From assembly GCA_030765045.1 (NCBI GenBank), contig CM060969.1, positions 56,128,716-56,192,715 on the forward strand: DNA of 64,000 bases. Reading direction: 5' to 3'. Positions 12,513 through 24,724 of this stretch are shown one piece after another; the stretch's first letter is position 1; each line of letters opens with the position of its first letter. The position numbers and the translations under genes are program-made. The DNA is from Tenodera sinensis. Lineage: Eukaryota > Arthropoda > Insecta > Mantodea > Mantidae. The notes under the pieces were generated by a model that was not told the origin of the DNA, made no database searches, and saw only the letters and a list, made by a program, of their open reading frames with translations.

Positions 12513-12629
12513 AAAACTCATTAATATAAGCCATTCGATTTCTCATGTTTACGTCTGAGTGCGAACGGTGCAATGATTTCGTCTTCGCATATCAAAAACT
12601 GCCACAAACTATTCTGGTCATTTTTTATT

Positions 12630-12790
12630 TCTTGTAAATGTGTGTGTGTTAGAAGTCTGTGAACAGCATAACTCAAAGACCAAAAGCGGGGTATTTGAGG
12701 TAAAGCATCTTCCAAGCATGCGACTCGTAGATTTGCAAGAAAATCCCCACTTAGACTACCCTTTACATCAGAGGGCCGCAAAATAGGAAC
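12630..12790 (-). mobile_element. Family M fragment
   Basis: A short piece shares GTGTGTG..GTCTGTGAACAGCATAACTCAAA and the following TTGAGG..CTACCCTTTACAT blocks with the other reverse copies. Confidence 0.5.
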
Positions 12791-14503
12791 TCTGTGATGT
12801 CATTAGGAAGACTGTATCGCAGGGCTCAGAGGAAGGGGGAAGTAGATGGAGCGGCTTTCATATGCAGCACAGCACTGTCAATATACCAGGTGAGTCAGCT
12901 TCCCCCTATTTTTCAGTTTTATGCAATCCTCGTAACATGAAAACATCGCCATCTGCGCTAGGATCTATCCACGTATTTATCATGGATGTCTTTGGTTACA
13001 CACTCGACGAAATTAGTACCAATGTAGATGTTAGAGCTTCGTCTTTTAATATAGGTACTCGTAATTAGACAGCTGATGTTTGCACCAATGCAAAAATGTA
13101 CACTGGGACTAGCGAATATTATATGGAATGTTTATCTCTCAAGTTACTAGATAGCTCAGTTGGAATCAGCTCACAATTTGTATGTAATCTCTCTGGTGCA
13201 GAGGTGTGTCGAATCTCCTGCCTGTACACATTTTGTTTACCACGTAATGTCCACAAATAACACTGGTTCAACAATTATTATGTTTAAAGCTGATATTACT
13301 TTAATTCATGATTATTTTATTTCCATTTTACGGTATTGTTGTAAATGAGGATATCTCTCTCGGTGTGGATGGTGAGCTGTTTGTGCATTGGCTCTTGCTT
13401 CTTCATAGATCAAAAGCACAGAACACCGTGCGACAGCATACACATGGGAAAGAAGGCATTCATAACACATTGCATTATGCCAGTTCAATGGGATAGAAGT
13501 CATCACACCTACTCTATTACAAAATCAGACAACCAAAAGCAATGTAAATTATAACCCTCAGGGACTTCAAAATTAGATTATTGTGAATTTGGTTTCCAAG
13601 TTTTGAAGAGCATAAAAATTGTACACTTCCGAGACCCGAACCCGTGTCCGTGGGGTCATACGTATTTCTATTCAGTTATTTGGAGGCCTGACTGAAAGCA
13701 CGTTCCGAGTGCAGCCGTAGAACTTGTATGCCAGGTACTATGGCGTTGCCATTTCAGAACTTTACGTATGTAATTTAGCCTTTCAAGACAGCTTTAATCC
13801 TTTCTGGGCGTTTTAATATTATTCGTTAAATGAAAAAGACTATTATCCATGTTATTTGAGACGTAGCAGATGTAGTTTACGTTGTTTAATTTAATATGTG
13901 CGTTTTATCTGTACGAGTCCATGGTGGATAATGCGTGCCTGTAATTTGTTGCAGCCAACCCCTATTCTAAGTAGAAAAATGCACCATTATTTTTTCAGAT
14001 GATGTTGTTAGTATACTCATATGATAGGTCCATTTTATCGGAAGCGTTTATTGAATTACGTTGCTATCTGCACTCTAATAAGCATTTTGTAAAATCGACT
14101 GGAAAGCCGGAATTCGCTCTCAGTAAACAAGTCGCATGTTTTTGAGGTATACTTTACTGAGGAGCGCTTTCTATTCCTTACTTCGCCCTTCCTTCCAAAT
14201 GTTTCGCATTTGTCTAAACAAGAACGTCCAGTAATACGTCTTAGTAAGCGTAAAACTGGACTAAAGCGCACATGCAAAATAAATAAGGATGGCTGCCTCG
14301 CCTGGCATATACTGAAATGAGTATGTGAATTTATATTGCTAGACTAGCAGGATCCACAAAAATATTCCAATATTGCAATTATTCTAGTCTAACATTCATT
14401 ATGTCTGCTGTGAACACATTTGCAAACAGAATGTCTGTTGTCTATATCTATAAATATTTCTTCTTGAAATTCCCCTTTAAGATATTAATATGTGAATTTA
14501 CCG
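12791..14503. other. Unannotated interval with a decayed tRNA-like sequence
   Basis: About 1.7 kb without a convincing gene. Near 13150-13222 a TAGCTCAGTTGG A-box-like block and a GTGTGTCGAATCTCC B-box-like block suggest a decayed tRNA or SINE head. Nothing else was recognised. Confidence 0.4.
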
Positions 14504-15060
14504 AGTAGGATGGCTCAGACAGTAACGTCTGTGGCCCGCATTGGTGAGGTCGTGGGTTCGATCCCCGTGGCCGCGCAATCTGACACGGGTTTTTCCGCGG
14601 TTTCCTCATGTCACTTAAGCGAATGCGCGGGTGCATTATTTAACACCATGGTTTCCTTTCCATCATTTCCCTTCATTCCATTTCCTTAACATTTTTCAGT
14701 TGTGCTTTCAGGCGTGCAGTGTTGGCAGTGCCGGGTAGATGGCGCGGATGATTGCGCATAGTAACTGCTGTTCCCGGCGCTAGGTGTACTTTGTCTGGCC
14801 TTGTCCTCCGTCGGGAGGGGGGATGGGTGATGCTCACTGCGACACCGAACCTGCGGTGTGATGGCTGCTTGACGGGGCCTGGCGCCGGATTGAAGAAATC
14901 TCACCACTTGTTAGGGACTTCCATGCGTCTCTGTGACCTGTCTAGCTGCGATCCTGTGTGGCACCATCGGTTCCCTCACTTCATCCCTGCCTCCTGGGGG
15001 TGGTAGCCACAATAAATCTGTGTAGGTCGAATTGAGCGAGGTGTCCCCTCTGTGTCTGTA
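14504..15060 (+). mobile_element. tRNA-derived SINE, family B
   Basis: The tRNA-like head (GGCTCAGACAGTAACGTCTG ... GTGGGTTCGATCCCC) is followed by a body shared with 28321-28803, ending in the GAGGTGTCCCC block. Two copies aligned over roughly 500 bases define the family. The overlapping ORFs are not coding. Confidence 0.75.
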
Positions 15061-15149
15061 CCCTTTACCTTTTTAATATATGTATTTATGTTCTTCAAGA
15101 AAGTGTACCATAAAGAATACAAAATAAAATAAATAACTAAAAAGCACCA

Positions 15150-15760
15150 GTGGAACACCATGCAAAAGCACTGTTGAACAACTCAAAAAGCCACATGAAA
15201 GAAAAGTACAGAAAGCTGTATGAATGTAAGACGTTGCATTTATATTTTAATCGTATAGAAAATTGTATGAATTCTTTGTAGAAGAGGTAGCGGAGAAAGA
15301 AATGTGATTGTGTTTCGTAAAAGAAGACTGAGTAAAGAAAACAGTGTGCATGCAATACGTTGCACTTGTATTTCAATCATAAAAAGGTATATGAATTGTG
15401 TGTTGAAGGGTGAGTAGAGAAAGACATATGAATGTGTTAAGTAAAAACATAGCGAGTCAAGAAAACCGGCTAAATGTAATAGGTTACATAACAAAATGGA
15501 TAGCACTCGTAAAAACCTCCAGGAAAAAATACTTAAATGCGCCAATATTCATGGTGATTGGTGAATCAGTGAACGGTATGAATCATATTTTGAACCGCGA
15601 GTAGAGAACAACATGTGAATGTGTTACGTAAAAGAAAAGTGAGTAGAGAAAATCGTGTGAATGTAATACCTTGCTTAGTAAAATGGATAGCATACGTGCC
15701 GAATTTTGCGCTAATCCGTCAAACGGTTTAGGAGCGCACAGAGGATATACATTCCTGTTT
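15150..15760. repeat. Tandem array of about 123-bp units
   Basis: Units begin near 15222, 15348, 15470 and 15658 with TGAATGTAATACGTTGCA-like sequence. Each continues through an ATATGAATTGTGTGTTGAAG block to GAGTAGAGAAAGACATGTGAATGTGTTACGTAAAAG. The third unit carries an extra about 60 bp. The AGTAGAGAAAG.CATGTGA core resembles the end of MITE-like family M. Confidence 0.75.
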
Positions 15761-16156
15761 ATAAATTGAATAAGAAGATTAACACGATTTATGCTCTCGT
15801 AAGCGTTAAACTTGTTGATTGTACCTAACTGGAGAGTCATGTAGCTCAGAACAGAAAATTGACTAAATTTTAATTAATTTAAAGGAAACTGGAGCTAGTT
15901 TGTTCATTGTTCAGGTCCTGGCGAGTGACCAGTTGTGTGACGTCACAAATCGATCAGGCCTGTAGTACCTTGCACCCGCCCAACGTCGTAAAGTCAGCTA
16001 AAGCAAACTTTAAAGGAATACCAAACATGTGACTCATACTACTTCCTTCCTCACCACGTCTTGTAGTATTGTATATTCACTTCCATTAATGCCGTCCTCG
16101 CAACTTTACGAGGCATTCTACTGGCCTTCACAGATGGAATATGTATAGCAAGGAGG

Positions 16157-16245
<89 letters not shown>

Positions 16246-16250
16246 CTTCT
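16157..16250. repeat. (TG)n followed by (GC)n
   Basis: About 40 TG dinucleotides pass into GCGCGCGC, an alternating purine-pyrimidine tract with Z-DNA potential. Cys/Val-repeat ORFs here are artefacts. Confidence 0.95.
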
Positions 16251-16654
16251 GTGTGCGCGTCTGTTTCCATTTTCGCGCGCGTGTTTTATGTTCACAGTTC
16301 TAGATTATTCACATACGAATATATAACTACGTGCTATGTCCTCAAATGGCAAATTGGCTTCCCATATATCACAATTCTTCCTCGATGTACCTCCGCAGTA
16401 TTTGCATATATTGTCAGCTACAGTTAAGGGACAATAGGATGAATTTTAAAACCTTTTTCAATTTTACATCCACTTAAAAATTGGCGTGCTTAATATGAAC
16501 GAATAAAGCTCAAATTTCAGAATTTTCGTTGAAGTATGCCAGAGGCACTTTCTGATACGTAAGTAAATTGAAAATACATTAAAATACTGATGTTATTACT
16601 ACGGAGAAATGCATTTTTATTTTTATGAAGTTATGGGTGTTAAAATTCCCTTTC

Positions 16655-17200
16655 TTTGATTACCTTCTCTTTATGTAGGACTTACAGCTCTTACGACTTA
16701 CAAGTCGGTGTCTAGGGTCAGAGGCCTGTTGGGGAGCAGAAAAACCTGAGGACCAAACAGAGTGAAGACCTGGAAGTGGGTGGTCAGTCAAACAATAAGT
16801 ATCATAATGAGAAAGAGGATATGAAATGCAGGAAAATCGATGAATAGAACGGTTAGCGCGCTCGCCTACCACCTAGGCGGCCCGGGTTCGATCCCAGGGA
16901 CCAGCATGTGGTATTCGTGGTGGACGAAGCGGCGTCAGGGTGGGTTTTCTCCGGGTGCTCCGGTTTCCCCCGCCATCTCATTCCACCGGTGCTCCATCTT
17001 CATTCCATGTATCATCAGTGTCATCGCCTGCGGTGCCGTAGTAGTAAAAGCGGGCGTTAAACACTACAACGATGAATAGAAAGGTGATGACGTAGCAATT
17101 GTTGGAATGAGTGGCGGAGGAAACCGGAGAAGCCGGGAAAACCGGTCGTGACGCCGCTTCGTCCACCACGAATACCACATGTGGATCTCTGGGAACGAGT
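16655..17200 (-). mobile_element. SINE family C (reverse), interrupted by a second family C copy
   Basis: The reverse-oriented copy is split: the tail part is at 16655-16849 and the head part (CCGCTTCGTCCACCACGAAT) at 17082-17200. Between them lies a forward family C copy at 16850-17069 with tRNA-like head GCGCTCGCCTACC...CCCGGGTTCGATCCC. The 12-bp sequence CGATGAATAGAA flanks the inner copy on both sides (16838-16849 and 17070-17081), a target-site duplication that proves the order of insertion. Confidence 0.85.
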
Positions 17201-17204
17201 GACT

Positions 17205-17290
17205 GAGTGAATGAGTGGGTGAGTGAGTGAGTGAGTAGGGTTTAAGGGCCCGTCGACAGCTAGGTCATTAGGGCCCCTGTGATCGAACCC
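17205..17290 (+). repeat. Repeat E: (GAGT)n plus GGGTTTAAGGGCCCGTCGAC
   Basis: A GAGT-rich microsatellite is joined to a conserved block ending CAGCTAGGTCATTAGGGCCCC. The same junction recurs at 47119-47195, and a reverse fragment at about 27390-27415. It is an interspersed family of unknown class. Confidence 0.7.
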
Positions 17291-17566
17291 TTGGTGATAG
17301 GTGAACGGTAAAATACTTTTCTTCTAAGCATAAACCATTTTTTGTGAGCTAATGAATAAACCAATAATCAATACCTATTTGAATCTCCAGATAATACTTT
17401 TGAGATTATGTATGCAAGTTTAGATTTGTATGTATCGGAGCAAAACTGAAATGTAAGCAATAAGTCATACAGAATGCAAAACTCAGAGAGAACAAAAAAA
17501 GAGTGCCAGTGTGGTGCACCTCAGTGTGGTCAAAACGAAGCGCACAGGTCACTTAAACATGCTTGG

Positions 17567-17569
<3 letters not shown>

Positions 17570-17634
<65 letters not shown>
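17570..17634. repeat. (AT)n microsatellite
   Basis: About 32 TA/AT dinucleotides. Confidence 0.97.
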
Positions 17635-17637
<3 letters not shown>

Positions 17638-17818
17638 CATATTCACAGAATATGTTCGTCGCCAGGAAAGCTACAAATCTTATTTTGATTCACAGATGTC
17701 AATACCACGTTTTATCATAATCATAATATAACCGCACAACCAAAAGTGCCACTAAAACTTTGATCTTAGGGCTCCTAACATGCGCCATTGCTTGATCAAA
17801 TAACAACAGCAGAATGAT

Positions 17819-17895
<77 letters not shown>

Positions 17896-18369
17896 ACAGA
17901 CACACACATACAGAAACACACACATTCAGACACACAGATACACACAGACACATATACAGGGACACACACACACATATCACACAGAGGCACACACACAGAC
18001 ACACACACAGACACAAACACACACAGAGGCACACACAGACAGACAGAGGCACACACACAGACAGACACACACAGACACAAACACACACAGAGGCACACAC
18101 ACACACAGAAGCACACACACTTCAGACACACACACACATACACACAGAGACAGACACACACACAAACACATACCGACAGACTGACAGACACACACAGACA
18201 CAAACACACACAGAGGCACACACACAGACAGACACACACACACATAGACACAGAGACAGACACACATACACGCAGACAGACAGGCAGACACATACACACA
18301 GAGACACAAACACAAACACACACACAGGCACACAGAGACACACATAGAGACACACACAGACACACACAC
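17819..18369. repeat. (CA)n microsatellite decaying into a CAGA/CACA minisatellite
   Basis: A pure CA tract (17819-17894) continues for about 475 bases as imperfect CACAGA/CAGGCACA words with partly regular longer periods (AGGCACACACACAGACAGAC). Long Cys/Val and Thr/His ORFs on the two strands arise from the repeat. Confidence 0.97.
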
Positions 18370-18639
18370 CTCCCTATGTATGCGCTGGCTGAGAGGATTG
18401 CTAAAATTTCCCGTGAAGCAATGTGGAACCAAGTATACAGCTAAGAGCTGAACTCGATGGGAGGCAGTTGTATGAATTGCTTTCCCAATCACTAAACCCG
18501 ACAGCATATTATTCCGAACAACACTGTCAAAGTCACACACTTTGTTCTCCATTAGTAGTCAAATTGGAGCAGAAGTCAATACCAGTTTTTATTTTGTCTA
18601 ACAATGTACCCAGTATATTATAGAAAGCACGGAAAATAC

Positions 18640-19227
18640 TGGATTCCAAGGAAATATTTGCTATTGAGATTTCACTCGAAATTCATGTTTTGGTACCCCC
18701 TGAATGCAAAAGAAAAACATTTTTAGAAAAAGGTCAGTGTATGCGTGAGCAGTATGTGTTCGTATCTGTATGTGAACAGTATAACTCAAAATTCGGTTAA
18801 ATGCCAACATTTGTATTTAAGGATGAGACAACAAACTTTGCGGAATATCTTCCACCTCAGCTAACCTTTACTTGGAACATTTTTCGCGATATCAAGATAT
18901 TTTCTTGATAATTAAATGTATAACCTGAATTTTCTGGGAATGTTCTCAGAAGCTCCCTTCATTCTGCATAACTGATAAACCGTAAGAGTTAGACAAAATC
19001 TTACTACGCAAAATATGCAAATCTCGTTAATGCACCCAATTTATGTCAAATACATTTCTTTTTTGAGTGAACCATTTCTGAAGGGTTTCTTGTTATTTGT
19101 CTGAATTTTCCAATACTTATGGTTTTCTCAAATGGGAACTCGTTAATTTTCTTGATATTTTTGCCGAGCACAGAGAATGGAATTTCAAAGGCATCACATA
19201 GCAGCCAGTTTGAGTCTTCGGTTGCTG
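18640..19227 (-). mobile_element. Family M copy (reverse, partial)
   Basis: It shares the TTGAGATTTCACTCGAAAT end block, GTACCCCCTGAATGCA, AAAAACATTTTTAGAAAAAG, a short GT-rich tract, GTGAACAGTATAACTCAAA and the CATTTCTTTTTTGAGTGAACC block with other copies. It is followed by an 18-base C run at 19228-19245. Confidence 0.75.
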
Positions 19228-19544
19228 CCCCCCCCCCCCCCCCCCGGGTGTGATGTGCAAGCCGCAGGGTAAGGGGTCTAAGGTTTGTACGAGCCACCAC
19301 CGAGGAGTCTTAAATTGTAGCTGAAATGTATCCTGTCCTCTACTGTCTCTATTCAGGTCCGGCCATCCTTAGTATCCTCTTCTCACCCCAAACCTCCGTA
19401 TCGCGGGCGACATTTCAGGAGCATAGGGCACAAAACATCTTCTGTAGGTCAAGGTGATATGCCCCCCTGGTCCAGTAATTGTGTTTATTAATGATACAGT
19501 TGTTTACTCACTTCTCAGGAATTTAGACGGTTAATAGCAGAAAG

Positions 19545-19870
19545 ACCGCCTCCGTAGCGCAGTGGTAGCGCGTCTGTGGCGCGGAGGACACGGGTTCGAT
19601 CTGCGGTACTGGCGTAGGATTTTTTCTCACTGGGAGGTGTGGTCCAGGGTGCTCTGATCATCGTTATGTTACTGAGGGGTCAATTGAGGAGCTATTTTAT
19701 TAAGAAGTACCGTCGCCAGGTGGCGAAAAGCGCATAACCAGCCGGGAGGGTCCAGGGTGCTGACGACGAGCCACCCTCCAGTTCTGCGACCTACTCGTGA
19801 CGCCCCTAGTGGGTAGAGATTGACGACGCAGCGGCCGGGTGCTAGGCCGATACGCTGTTTTTGCCTCCCC
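19545..19870 (+). mobile_element. tRNA-derived SINE, family D
   Basis: The head GCCTCCGTAGCGCAGTGGTA with B box GGGTTCGATCT is followed by the family body and a tail (CACCCTCCAGTTCTGCGACC ... GACGCCCCTAGTGGG) that corresponds to the monomer amplified at 9.8-10.9 kb. Confidence 0.75.
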
Positions 19871-20062
19871 CACCCCCCTTTAGTCATAACTACGAGGCGG
19901 ATAACCAGAACAAAAGAGTTGAAATACATGGATTCAAACGGGAGTGTTCACAGCCAACGGGAAACTTTCCCGGGCCCCGAGAACAGGCACGGAAATTTAA
20001 ATACATAGTGTACATATTTGGCCTTTCACTGCAGAAATTATTTAAGTTGACTGGGTCATAAG

Positions 20063-22090
20063 GAGACATCCGATTTATATGCAAATGCATGTTTTTGTTC
20101 TGCTTTTATATATTATATAGAACCAAAGTTCCGAGTACATTTGAAGTTCACCTCTTTCCGAATGTAAAGTTTTATGGTGCATATATTTGCATATTTAACT
20201 TATAGTTGTATACTTCATGATTATGGCATGTCCGTGCACATATCAAACATTTTTACAGTATTGACTACTATTTATAAATTAATAATTTAAATACTTTCTA
20301 ATTTGTATAATATAAGTAACATACCGGTCTCATACAAGCGAGGCAACTCATATCGAGCTTCTTGGGTGTATATGACTCACCTTCACGTGATACGAGTAGA
20401 TGTTTGCAGGATTCACCGTCGGGTACTTCCCACTTTGCTATTAGCACCAGAACATAGTTTCGTTCTGCTTGTTATTAGTGGTTTGTCCTTTGTCCCATGT
20501 GCAAGTTGCAATGCCGAAATTCAGAAGTACAAAAGGTGAACTTTTAAACCAGTGGATTAAGGACTATCACTTGGATTATACTACAGACGGAAAAGCAGTT
20601 TTTTGTAAAGTGTGTAATAAACAAATTGCATGTGTGAAAAAGTTTCAGCTAAGCCAACATTCAACAACGAATCTACATCTTGCAGCTGAAAAGAAACAAA
20701 CTTCCTTGAAGCAACCGTTATTGACACAACAAAAATCTTCTTCATCTAATTTGAGAAATGAATTTTGCAGTGATTTATGCCACGCGCTAATCGCAGTACA
20801 TATCCCGTGGAACTCGCTTAGCAATTCCACGTTCCGGAATTTCTTAGATAAATATTGTAATCATACCATTCAAAATGAATCAACTCTCAGGAAAAACTAC
20901 CTTGAAGACTGTCACCGAACAGCAATTAAAGATGATTTGAAAGATTGTCTTATATGGTGGGTGGTGTACAAAACTACCGACTCCTGTGGACGTCATGTGG
21001 CGAATTTTCTATTAGGTAAACTTAGTGAAGACGAGCCGGGGAAGCCATATTTGATCGCTTCTAGGGTGTTAGAGAAAACTAATAATTCCACCATTGCTTC
21101 CTTTGTCAACGATGCTTTATGAATATTATGACCAGAAGCAGGTAATGAATATAAATTTCGGGTTTTACTTTCAGATGCTGCAGCCTACAGGCTGCGAGCG
21201 GCTTCAGGTCTGAAAGTATTTTATCCCCATTTAATCCACGTTACATGTATTGTGTATGGGCTTCAAAGGGTAGTAGGAGTCAGTCATACGAGAGCAGTTT
21301 CCTGAAGTAAATACCTTAATTTCTACTACAAAGAACGTATTTGTAAAAGAGGTACGTGGATAGATGCTGCTCTCCGTTATGCTGACATTTTAGGGCAGTT
21401 AAGGAAGTTGTCTGCAGTCTAAATCCAAATGATGCTTGGGCAGTTCAACATTCACAGGGCATTTTCAGAAATGAAACATTGCAGAGAGACTTGGCTATTA
21501 TAAAGGCGCATTTCAAAATTATACCTCAAGCAATGCAAAAACTAGAAACGCGTGGTTTGTCCCTTCAGGCGTCTGTATCAATCTTTGAGGAAGTGAAGAG
21601 TGAATTTCAGTGTGCCTCTTCAAAATATGAGGAAATATTGAGTGCAAAACTGTGCAATGTATTACAAAGAAATCTCGATTTTAATATTTTATGCTCTGTT
21701 AGCAAATATCTCCAAGGTGACAATGTGGAACTTCCAGGGGAAATTCCTCCAGAGCTTGTTAGTGCTGATAAATATTGTCCAATCCCGTCTGTGGATGTTG
21801 AGAGGTCCTTCTCTACATACAAACTCATATTATCTGGTAAACGTCATAAATTTACTCCTGAACATTTGGAAAAAATTATAATCGTGTACTGCAAATCTAG
21901 ATTATAGCCTCCGGGATGACGTGATGTAAGGAAGAAGCTTCAATGCGAGTAGATGTATCAAATTATTTACCTATATATGTGGTGTATATTAGCATTTTTA
22001 GAGCATATTTTAGTGCATACTTTACAGATTTTTACAGCATAAATGCATGCATATTTTAGACGGTTTTAGTGCATATAAATCCGATGTCTA
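20063..22090 (+). mobile_element. hAT DNA transposon, 2028 bp
   Basis: Inverted ends GACATCCGATTTATATGCA (from 20065) and TGCATATAAATCCGATGTC (to 22088) differ at one base. They are flanked by GTCATAAG (20055-20062) and GTCAAAAG (22091-22098), an 8-bp target-site duplication with one mismatch, the length expected for hAT. Inside is a broken transposase. Subterminal GCATAT words are repeated near both ends. Confidence 0.85.
20511..21907 (+). pseudogene. hAT transposase with CGGBP1-like N-terminus, broken
   Basis: Translation from the ATG at 20511 gives a BED-type zinc finger (C-x2-C ... H-x4-H, about residues 32-57) resembling CGGBP1-related hAT proteins. A TGA at 21120-21122 interrupts it. 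The frame resumes with a S-D-A-A-A-Y...Y-P-H-L-I-H-V-T-C block characteristic of the hAT core, then shifts near 21300. The last segment (21479-21907) carries the hAT C-terminal dimerisation block, P-S-V-D-V-E-R-S-F-S with K-R-H near its end. At least one stop and one frameshift make it inactive as it stands. In life it would bind element ends and catalyse cut-and-paste transposition. Confidence 0.8.
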
Positions 22091-22346
22091 GTCAAAAGAT
22101 ATCTATTAAGCCCTCTCTAGTTGCAAACTAGAAACAATATCATTGATGAGTTTAAGCAGACAAAATCCCGATGTGCAATATGAGCTTCCAGGCCCCCGAG
22201 AGTTTGAAATCGGTACCTCCGGAATGCCATTTATGTTATTTGCTCAGCAGTTTTGCATTCACAGTACACAAAGATAGATTGTGCCATTTAAAAAAAGGAA
22301 TGTTTAATCCTTTATTGCATGTCTTATTTTGGTACATATGCCAAGG

Positions 22347-22563
22347 TGTGTCTGGGGGCTCAGTTGGTTAGACGCTGGTCAACTGATCTCAACGCCGCGG
22401 GTTCAAATCCGGCCCATACCGATGGTTTTTAAATGTGCTTAAAAACGACAGCTCCATGTCAGTAGATTTACTGGCATGTAAAAGAACTCCTGCGGGAAGA
22501 AATTCCGGCACACCGGCGACTCTGATGTGATACAGGTGACGTCGTCAAACAACAAAATAATTT
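22347..22563 (+). mobile_element. tRNA-derived SINE, family A
   Basis: The head GGGGGCTCAGTTGGTTAGAC with B box GGGTTCAAATCC is followed by the conserved core GTAAAAGAACTCCTGCGGG and ATTCCGGCACACCGGCGAC, ending in CAACAAAATAA. Four copies occur in the window. Confidence 0.9.
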
Positions 22564-22937
22564 AATTTACATATGCCACTGTTCCTCTAATTCCTGAGTC
22601 GGTCCAGGCATCCCTGTCACAGACACATTAAAGGAAATAATTCGATTGTTAAAGGCCAGACAAAATGGACCGGCCGTCTAGTCAAAGCAGAACGTCATTA
22701 ATTTAATCCCAGCGACTACAGTCACATGTAGCTGTAAAAAGGATGGGGTAGGTGCATATAAAATAATCGCGTGGATAATGACGGGGTAAAATTGGACTAC
22801 AATAAGTATGGACTTTGATACATAAAAAGAAGACATAAAAGAAACTACAATAATAATGAAATAAACTGATACATTTATGATATAAATAATTACCAATACC
22901 CTTATTTTGTTACTAAATGTTAATATAATATGAAAGT
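22564..22937. other. Unannotated interval
   Basis: No gene or repeat recognised. Confidence 0.5.
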
Positions 22938-24208
22938 AAAGAAGTCTGATGTGTTGCACTCACATGACTTTCTCTACTCTTGTACTAACCATTCTCACAA
23001 ATTCTTATTCCTATATTTTCTTCGTGTCGGTTAAGATAAACATTTGCAGAAATTATGTTATTGCTTATTTTTTGTAGGTGCAAGGGGAATATGGGAATAC
23101 AGTAGGCTTTGAGCGATAGGCAAATCTTTTAACGCTTTCAAATTCCGTTCTCTTTTCACGCCTAACATACAAAAATGAATAACGATGTTCCATTTGACGA
23201 ACGCTTTAAGAACTCCTTGAATAATGAAAAAGACAGGCAAACTGCAGTAACGTAATTCTTCTAGTCTGATCATGGCTTAATGGAGTAAAACCATAATCGC
23301 CTAATACATCCACGTTCTAAACAAACAACTTGCCCGCTGAATTCATACAAAAGATAGTTTTATCATATACCACAATTTCCCAGCCATTCTTCCCTAGCAG
23401 AACTAATTTTTCACCCCTAATCTCGCAGGTAAAGCCGTGTTACGGCTGGATACTGCGGTAATGACACCCGGGGGGGGGGGGGGGGGGGGGGCAAGACCTC
23501 CACTCGACTCGAACCTCCTCTGGGCCTCTGATGGTATACAATGTTACCAATGTAGGAGACTACCATTACGTAACTCCGATTCGCGCCGCAGCCTGCCTTT
23601 TTCGTTAGCCACGTAAGTATTCCGAAAGTCACACAAATAACACGGGATACCTTCAAAATCGTTCACTCTGCAAAAATATTTATTCGGACATAAATTGTGT
23701 GTTTTAGCAAGATCTACATTTTTTGCAGTGTAAGTTTTGGTCTTTTATGGTTTAGGAGTTATACAAAGGTCATCCAGACAAAGGTCAACAGCAGTACGTT
23801 GGTTATAGCTATAAAATTCAAAATATGCATATCGTTTGTCATAAGAATATCTTAAAAATGGCACTCTAATCAAAATCGTTAGCGCCATTTTGAAGAAAAT
23901 CAAAATTTTCGAAAAATGTTACATGTAAAGGGTAGTTTAGGGTGGAGGAATTTTCTTAAAATCTATGAGTCACACCTGTTAAACTAAATACCAATTTTGG
24001 TTTTTAACCGCCTTTTCCTTTTGAATTATGCTGTTCACAGGATTGTAGACACACAGACACATACACGCGCGCGCGCGCGCGCTCCTTTTACTAACAGTGC
24101 TTTTTTGGGGGGGTTCAGGGGACGTCCGGTGAAATATCGAAATCGGATTTTTGGATGGAATACAATACTTTCTGTGCTTACTGAACGAAGCAGAAAAAGT
24201 AAAAACAC
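22938..24208 (+). mobile_element. Family M copy (forward) interrupted by an about 0.4 kb insertion
   Basis: The left part (22938-23215) carries the full start GATGTGTTGCACTCACATGA and runs to the ATAACGATGTTCCATTTGACG block. The family sequence resumes near 23612 (AAGTATTCCGAAAGTCACAC) and ends at the GAATACAATACTTTCTGTGC end. The intervening about 390 bases contain a run of 22 G (23470-23491) and no family M sequence. A (CG)n tract sits at 24066-24081. Confidence 0.7.
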
Positions 24209-24724
24209 AATACTCTAATACTTTGACGAAAGATTTTCATTACCAAATGGCAACACTGTGCAACAGTGGGTTAAGGTATGGATGAATACTTTCAATCATA
24301 AAGCAGCTTAAATTAAAGGCACTGTTTATTTATACGACTGCACGAGAACATAAAACTGTATTCTTTTTTTTTTGTAATTTTCGTCATTTAGTGTCCGATC
24401 AATTTGTTGGTTACAGGTGTTAGTGACGATCTTGTGCTATGCATTTATATGTCCTCGTTTCACGGAAACACAAATGAGAACATGGGCAGTAGCGCCGTGT
24501 CGCGTCGCGTCGCCCGAGTGTTCCATGGATCCTCTCTCCTTCAGCAATAAAAAGGCTTTACAAGGTAGTTCAGTAGGTTGGAGCAGGTAGTACGAGACTA
24601 TATCCTTCAACTCACTGACAGAGTGCACAAGTTCATGGTGACATCAGTCTCCTTATATGCACATCAAAGGGTGGAATGAAACTACGATACATCTGCAGCA
24701 TGATCATGATAGAAAAACATCTGA

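Noticed and set aside
17699..18552. Cys/Val-rich and Thr/His-rich ORFs of up to 191 codons
   Set aside because: Frames through CA/GT repeats. The disulphide-rich appearance is a repeat artefact.
19558..19610. Possible functional tRNA genes at several A-box/B-box sites (9650, 14515, 19558, 22360, 25855, 28330)
   Set aside because: Each shares a downstream non-tRNA body with other copies, and the cloverleaf arms are not well paired, so they are SINE heads.
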